From NCBI GenBank assembly GCA_022925895.1, contig JAKSYS010000551.1, positions 1 through 42,259 on the forward strand: a stretch of 42,259 nucleotides of DNA, written 5' to 3'. The DNA comes from Fragilaria crotonensis. Taxonomy: Eukaryota > Bacillariophyta > Fragilariophyceae > Fragilariales > Fragilariaceae. This document shows, piece by piece, positions 37,798 through 42,259 of the stretch. The position numbers and the translations under genes are program-made. The notes beneath the pieces are model-generated. The model was not told where the DNA came from, did not search any database, and saw nothing but the letters and a program-made list of their open reading frames with translations. Position 1 is the stretch's first letter. Every line of letters begins with the position of its first letter.

Positions 37798-40700
37798 ATG
37801 CAAGCACAAAACACGATCCTTCCAAAAGGCATCAGGAGAATGGTGTTGCTGATCGTGCCTCTGGGAATCCTGATCATTGTTCAAATAATACTCCAAGTCA
37901 AAGAGAACCCTGGTAACTTGATTGCACAGAAGCTGAAAGAAGTAAAAACCAGAGCGGTTCTCCTTCCGAATAAAACTGGTGACACTGGTGCAGATGGAAA
38001 TCCTGACATTATTCCCGACGGCATTGATTACTTTTGTTTGTTGTGGGAGGAACCGACCATCGATATTGACATTGATGCGTGGTGGACGCACCATCCCGAG
38101 TTTGTGATAGACATTCAGAATACAACGCACCAGTGCTTCCGCAAGGAAAGGTCGCCCGAGAAGCTGCAATTATTCCAAAGATTGTACCACAATCAGTTCC
38201 GCTCGGGATGTGACAATTTGTGGAAACGCCCATTGAGGAGTGCTGGTTGGGGTTCTGACTTTAATGGCTTGGGCGAGGGTGTGTTGGAAGCTCTTTCGTT
38301 GCAGAGACCGATGCTTGTTGTTCCAGCCGCATGGTTCCCCAAGGACCGGGGATGGCTGTATGCAGTGAGGGAGGATGGGTCGTCGGCAACGTGTGCCTCG
38401 AAGGACTTTGAATGCTACTTCCTCCCCATCATCAACGCAACTTGTATGAATGGTCAATCCTTTGTGGACCTTGATACCGACGGATACGATGGCGAGCCTT
38501 ACGGTATATATCATAGGAACAGTTCGTTTACATGGGCTTACCAGTACCTGGCGCGCGGTCAAAGTTGGCTTCGGAGGGAGGTTGTTGACTTTGTGATGAA
38601 GGATTGGCCGCGGTTCCCCCCAAACGAAACATGCACGGTCATACACGTGCGTCGGGGCGATTTGATTATCGAACCTGAAAATCCATCCGCCCGGGCATAT
38701 CATGCTATATCGGAGTACCTCGATCTTCTTCCGGTGGAGCGTCGTGGAGCTGGGTCAAATTTCCTGTTATTGACTGACGATGCCAATGCCATTGACGAAG
38801 CGAGGTTGCTGCATCCTGACTTGAACTGGCATTTTTTTAATCGCACTCGAAACAAGGGTCCCAACATGGAATATGGCAAGCATAACGTGGCAGCGACACC
38901 CAAGGATGATGTTGTTGTGATTATGGGAACGTTCGAGTTGATCAAGCGATGTGACGCGATGGTGACGGGTCGAAGTGGGTTCGCTGGGCTGCTTCGCGAT
39001 CAAATTGTGGAGGCGTGGAGGGAACAGGGGCACGAAGTGTTTCTTGCGTTGCTTGAAGAGAGCTTTAAAAGTGATGAGGAACGTCGGAAATCGGGACAAG
39101 TGATAGCACAGAAGTTGGAAGAAGCGAGAGCCAACGCGGGTCTCCTTCCGAATCAAACTGGTGACACTGGTGCACCAGATGGAAAACCTGACATTATTCC
39201 CGACGGCATCGATTACTTTTGCTTATTGTGGGAGGAACCGACCATCGATATCGACATTGACGCATGGTGGACGCACCATCCCGAGTTTGTGACGGACATT
39301 CAGAATACAACGCACCAGTGCTTCCGCAAGGAAAGGTCACCCGAGAAGGTTGAATTGTTCCGAAGATTGTACCACAATCAGTTCCGCTCGGGATGTGACA
39401 ATCCGTGGAAACGCCCGTTAAGGAGTGCTGGTTGGGGTTCTGACTTTAATGGCTTGGGCGAGGGTGTGTTGGAAGCTCTTTCGTTGCAGAGGCCTATGCT
39501 TCCTGTTCCAGCCGCATGGTTCCCTAAGGGCCGGGGATGGCTGTATGCAGTGAGAGAGGATGGGTCGTCGGCAACGTGTGCCTCCAAGGACTTTGAATGC
39601 TACTTCCTCCCGATCATCAACTCAACTTGTATGAATGGTCGATCCTTTGTGGACCTTGATACCGACGGATACGATGGCGAGCCCTACGGTGTATATCATA
39701 GCAACCGTTCGTTTACATGGGCATACCAGTACCTTGCGCGTGGGCAAAGTTGGCTTCGCAGAGAGGTTGTTGACTTTGTGATGAAGGAATGGCCGCGGTT
39801 CCCCCCAAACGAAACATGCACGGTCATACATGTGCGTCGGGGCGATCTTATCATCGAACCTGAAAATCCATCCGCTCGGGCATATCATGCTATATCGGAG
39901 TACCTGGATCTTCTTCCGGTGGAGCGTCGTGGAGCTGGGTCAAATTTCTTGTTATTGACTGACGATGCCAATGCCATTGACGAAGCGAGGTTGCTGCATC
40001 CCGACCTGAACTGGCATTATTTCAATCGCACACGAAACAAGGGTCCCAACATGGAGTATGGCAAGCATAACGTGGCAGCGACACCCAAGGATGACGTTGT
40101 CGTGATAATGGGAAGTTTCGATTTAATCAAGCGATGTGACGCGATGGTGACGGGTCGAAGTGGGTTCGCTGGGCTGCTTCGCGATCAAATTGTGGAGGCG
40201 TGGAGGGAACAGGGGCACGAAGTGTTTCTTGCGTTGCTTGAAGAGAGCTTTAAAAGTGAAGAGGAACGTCGGAAATCGGGACAAGTGATAGCACAGAAGT
40301 TGGAAGAAGCGAGAGCCAAGGCGGGTCTCCTTCCGAATAAAACTGTTGACACTGGTGCACCAGATGGAAAACCTGACATTATTCCAGACGGCATCGATTA
40401 CTTTTGTTTATTGTGGGAGGAACCGACCATCGACATTGACATTGACGCATGGTGGACGCACCATCCCGAGTTTGTGATAGACATTCAGAATACAACACAT
40501 CAGTGTTTCCGCAAGGAAAGTTCGCCCGAGAAGCTGCAATTATTCCAACGATTGTACCATAATCAGTTCCGCTCGGGATGTGAAAATTTGTGGAAACGCC
40601 CGTTAAGAAGTGCTGGTTGGGGTTCTGACTTTAATGGCTTGGGCGAGGGTGTGTTGGAAGCTCTTTCGTTGCAAAGGCCGATGCTTGCTGTTCCAGCCGC

Positions 40701-41538
40701 ATGGTTCCCCAAGGGTCGGGGATGGCTGTATGCAGTGAGGGAGGATGGGTCCTCGGCAACGTGTGCCTCCAAGGACTTTGAATGCTACTTCCTCCCGATC
40801 ATCAACGCACCTTGTTTGAATGGTCAATCCTTTGTGGACCTTGATACCGACGGATACGATGGCGAGCCTTACGGTATATATCATAGCAACAGTTCATTTA
40901 CATGGGCATACCAGTACCTTGCGCGTGGGCAAAGTTGGCTTCGCAGAGAGGTTGTTGACTTTGTGGTCAAGCAATGGCCGCGATTCCCCCCAAACGAAAC
41001 ATGCACCGTTATACATGTGCGTCGGGGCGATTTGATTATCGAACCTGAAAATCCATCCGCTCGGGCATATCATGCTATATCGGAGTACCTGGATCTCCTT
41101 CCGGTGGAGCGTCGTGTAGCTGGGTCGAATTTCTTGTTAGTGACTGACGACGCAAATGCTATTGACGAAGCGAGGCTGCTGCATCCCGACCTGAACTGGC
41201 ATTATTTCAATCGCACACGATACAAGGGTCCCAACATGGAGTATGGCAAGCATAACGTGGCAGCGTCACCCAAGGATGACGTTGTTGTGATAATGGGAAC
41301 GTTCGAGTTAATCAAGAGATGTGACGCGATGGTGACTGGTCGAAGTGGGTTTGCTGGGCTGCTTCGCGATCAAATTGTGGATGCGTGGAGGGAACAAGGG
41401 CACGAAGTGTTTCTTGCGTTGCTTGAAGAGAGCTATAAAAGCGATGAGGAACGTCGGAAATCTGGGCAATTGATAGCACAGAAGTTGGAAGAGGCAAGAG
41501 CCAAGGCGGGTCTCCCTCTCAATAGATATTTGGTTTGA
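37798..41538 (+). CDS. type II membrane protein with three tandem fucosyltransferase-like (GT23-type) domains
   Basis: This 1246-residue protein is uninterrupted and intronless. Residues 1-13 are short and basic; about 14-34 form a signal anchor (MVLLIVPLGILIIVQIILQV), as in Golgi glycosyltransferases. Three nearly identical units follow at about 42-435, 436-830 and 831-1225. A 21-residue start of a fourth unit (IAQKLEEARAKAGLPLNRYL) ends at the stop. Each unit has DIPDGIDYFCLLWEEP-like sequence, RSAGWGSDFNGLGEGVLEAL and FTWAYQYLARGQSWLRREVV. Each then carries the nucleotide-sugar motif TVIHVRRGD (HVRRGD at 283, 678 and 1073), FLLLTDDANAIDEARLL and DAMVTGRSGFAGLLRDQIV. This order matches alpha-1,6-fucosyltransferase (FUT8-like) and related GDP-fucose enzymes. 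Many sequons (NTT, NSS, NET, NRT) suggest glycosylation in the lumen. Acceptor and activity are unknown; all three units keep the motif. Confidence 0.85.
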   Translation: MQAQNTILPKGIRRMVLLIVPLGILIIVQIILQVKENPGNLIAQKLKEVKTRAVLLPNKTGDTGADGNPDIIPDGIDYFCLLWEEPTIDIDIDAWWTHHPEFVIDIQNTTHQCFRKERSPEKLQLFQRLYHNQFRSGCDNLWKRPLRSAGWGSDFNGLGEGVLEALSLQRPMLVVPAAWFPKDRGWLYAVREDGSSATCASKDFECYFLPIINATCMNGQSFVDLDTDGYDGEPYGIYHRNSSFTWAYQYLARGQSWLRREVVDFVMKDWPRFPPNETCTVIHVRRGDLIIEPENPSARAYHAISEYLDLLPVERRGAGSNFLLLTDDANAIDEARLLHPDLNWHFFNRTRNKGPNMEYGKHNVAATPKDDVVVIMGTFELIKRCDAMVTGRSGFAGLLRDQIVEAWREQGHEVFLALLEESFKSDEERRKSGQVIAQKLEEARANAGLLPNQTGDTGAPDGKPDIIPDGIDYFCLLWEEPTIDIDIDAWWTHHPEFVTDIQNTTHQCFRKERSPEKVELFRRLYHNQFRSGCDNPWKRPLRSAGWGSDFNGLGEGVLEALSLQRPMLPVPAAWFPKGRGWLYAVREDGSSATCASKDFECYFLPIINSTCMNGRSFVDLDTDGYDGEPYGVYHSNRSFTWAYQYLARGQSWLRREVVDFVMKEWPRFPPNETCTVIHVRRGDLIIEPENPSARAYHAISEYLDLLPVERRGAGSNFLLLTDDANAIDEARLLHPDLNWHYFNRTRNKGPNMEYGKHNVAATPKDDVVVIMGSFDLIKRCDAMVTGRSGFAGLLRDQIVEAWREQGHEVFLALLEESFKSEEERRKSGQVIAQKLEEARAKAGLLPNKTVDTGAPDGKPDIIPDGIDYFCLLWEEPTIDIDIDAWWTHHPEFVIDIQNTTHQCFRKESSPEKLQLFQRLYHNQFRSGCENLWKRPLRSAGWGSDFNGLGEGVLEALSLQRPMLAVPAAWFPKGRGWLYAVREDGSSATCASKDFECYFLPIINAPCLNGQSFVDLDTDGYDGEPYGIYHSNSSFTWAYQYLARGQSWLRREVVDFVVKQWPRFPPNETCTVIHVRRGDLIIEPENPSARAYHAISEYLDLLPVERRVAGSNFLLVTDDANAIDEARLLHPDLNWHYFNRTRYKGPNMEYGKHNVAASPKDDVVVIMGTFELIKRCDAMVTGRSGFAGLLRDQIVDAWREQGHEVFLALLEESYKSDEERRKSGQLIAQKLEEARAKAGLPLNRYLV

Positions 41539-42259
41539 TGGGTGCGATAATCTCCGTGTCACGGTTTCTGATGCGTGACAACCAACCCTGCGAACTCTCG
41601 TGCCTGTCCTGTCTGTTTTTCCTATATAGACAGCCTAGTTGTTTTTGTATCTACTAATTACGTTGGTTTGCATCTGATGGTCGGGAGGCCAATTGCTCAT
41701 CAACATGAACGGAATATCTGATGCATAACGTGTTGTCCCTGTTCGTCATTCCGAAGGAGGAATCGATTTGACCGTCGTGACCACAAAAAGTGTAGATACT
41801 CCGAAACCAGCATGAACCGAGTACGGGTGGTGGTGTGGTTCGTTACCGTTGCATGCTGGGGCTGTGAGTGCAAGGGTATAAAACGAACAATCATGACAAA
41901 GAGTATGGCTCTAATCATGAGGAAACAATCTCCGTCTCTGAGTGTATGTCGAATTCGGCTTGGGAGGCAGGCAGGCAGGCAGGCAGGCAGCATGAAAAAG
42001 TGGCCACTCAGGACTAAATGCAAGGTCGTTCACGTTGCTGGAACGAACTACACCTTGATATACTCATATCTCGAATACAGATTGGTGTCGGAAAATCTGT
42101 CCTTCTTTGCCAAGAGATGCTCTTGAACGAATCTCATTCTCAATATATATCAATATAATGAAGAATCTTGTCCATGAAAATAAGGGTTTTCAACTTGAGA
42201 GACTTGGCTTCTTCTGAAGAAGTCTGATGCGTAGTATTCGCTCGGATGGTTTTGCACAC
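41539..42259. other. 3' flank of the glycosyltransferase gene, no gene recognised
   Basis: It contains a (GGCA)n microsatellite at about 41969-41990. Overlapping frames of about 105 codons on both strands (41812-42126 and 41700-42023) span this microsatellite and show no family features. I do not call either. Confidence 0.5.

Noticed and set aside
41700-42126. Frames of 104-107 codons on both strands near the right edge
   Set aside because: Both run through a (GGCA)n microsatellite and carry no recognisable features.
1-42259. tRNA or rRNA genes
   Set aside because: I looked for T-arm-like GTTCRANNC words in a cloverleaf context and for rRNA core sequence and found none that holds up; a covariance-model scan would be needed to exclude them.

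Overview
This window looks like nuclear DNA of a photosynthetic stramenopile, most probably a diatom. The supporting signs are compact and mostly intron-poor genes, two short GT-AG introns in one gene, a plastid-targeting presequence with an Ala-Phe junction, a mitochondrial-type leader on a branched-chain aminotransferase, and several eukaryotic transposon superfamilies. The species cannot be named from the sequence alone. Several open frames begin at non-ATG codons if taken at maximum length; starts given here are the first plausible ATG.

Layout. 270-1427 (+): intact branched-chain aminotransferase. 1543-3246 (-): a convergent GOST-type seven-transmembrane gene whose middle 0.5 kb is broken by about six one-base frame changes. 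3915-7027: a complete Tc1/mariner (pogo-like) DNA transposon with 25-bp inverted repeats on TA; it carries a transposase (-) and a second, unrecognised gene (+) arranged tail to tail. 7520-15814: two head-to-tail copies of a GC-rich non-LTR retrotransposon. Both have (GT/AC)n DNA at each end, and they encode a CXC-like cysteine domain, a reverse transcriptase, a zinc knuckle and a restriction-like endonuclease. 16069-18869: a piggyBac-type transposon with an unusual terminal structure.

19196-26491 (+) holds three paralogues (two complete, one 5'-truncated) of a single-pass membrane protein with an eight-cysteine ectodomain. They are separated by a decayed PIF/Harbinger-like transposase, a small inverted-repeat element and a tandem duplication. 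27056-28215 (-) is a three-exon, probably plastid-targeted protein. 28997-29551 (+) and 33405-33740 (-) are two divergent members of one small protein family. They flank 30318-32759 (+), an 813-residue secreted protein built from ten six-cysteine repeats. 33741-37797 is largely non-coding repeat-derived DNA. 37798-41538 (+) is a 1246-residue type II membrane protein made of three nearly identical fucosyltransferase-like domains.

There is no operon-like functional unit. The dominant theme is duplication at every scale: tandem retroelements, gene paralogues, repeats inside proteins and perfect short tandem duplications. The most unusual items are the two-gene pogo element, the microsatellite-associated retroelement pair and the triple glycosyltransferase. 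Frameshifts are concentrated in the mobile elements and one stretch of the GOST gene, while the long genes (up to 3.7 kb) are uninterrupted. The breaks therefore may be real decay, but local assembly error cannot be excluded from sequence alone.
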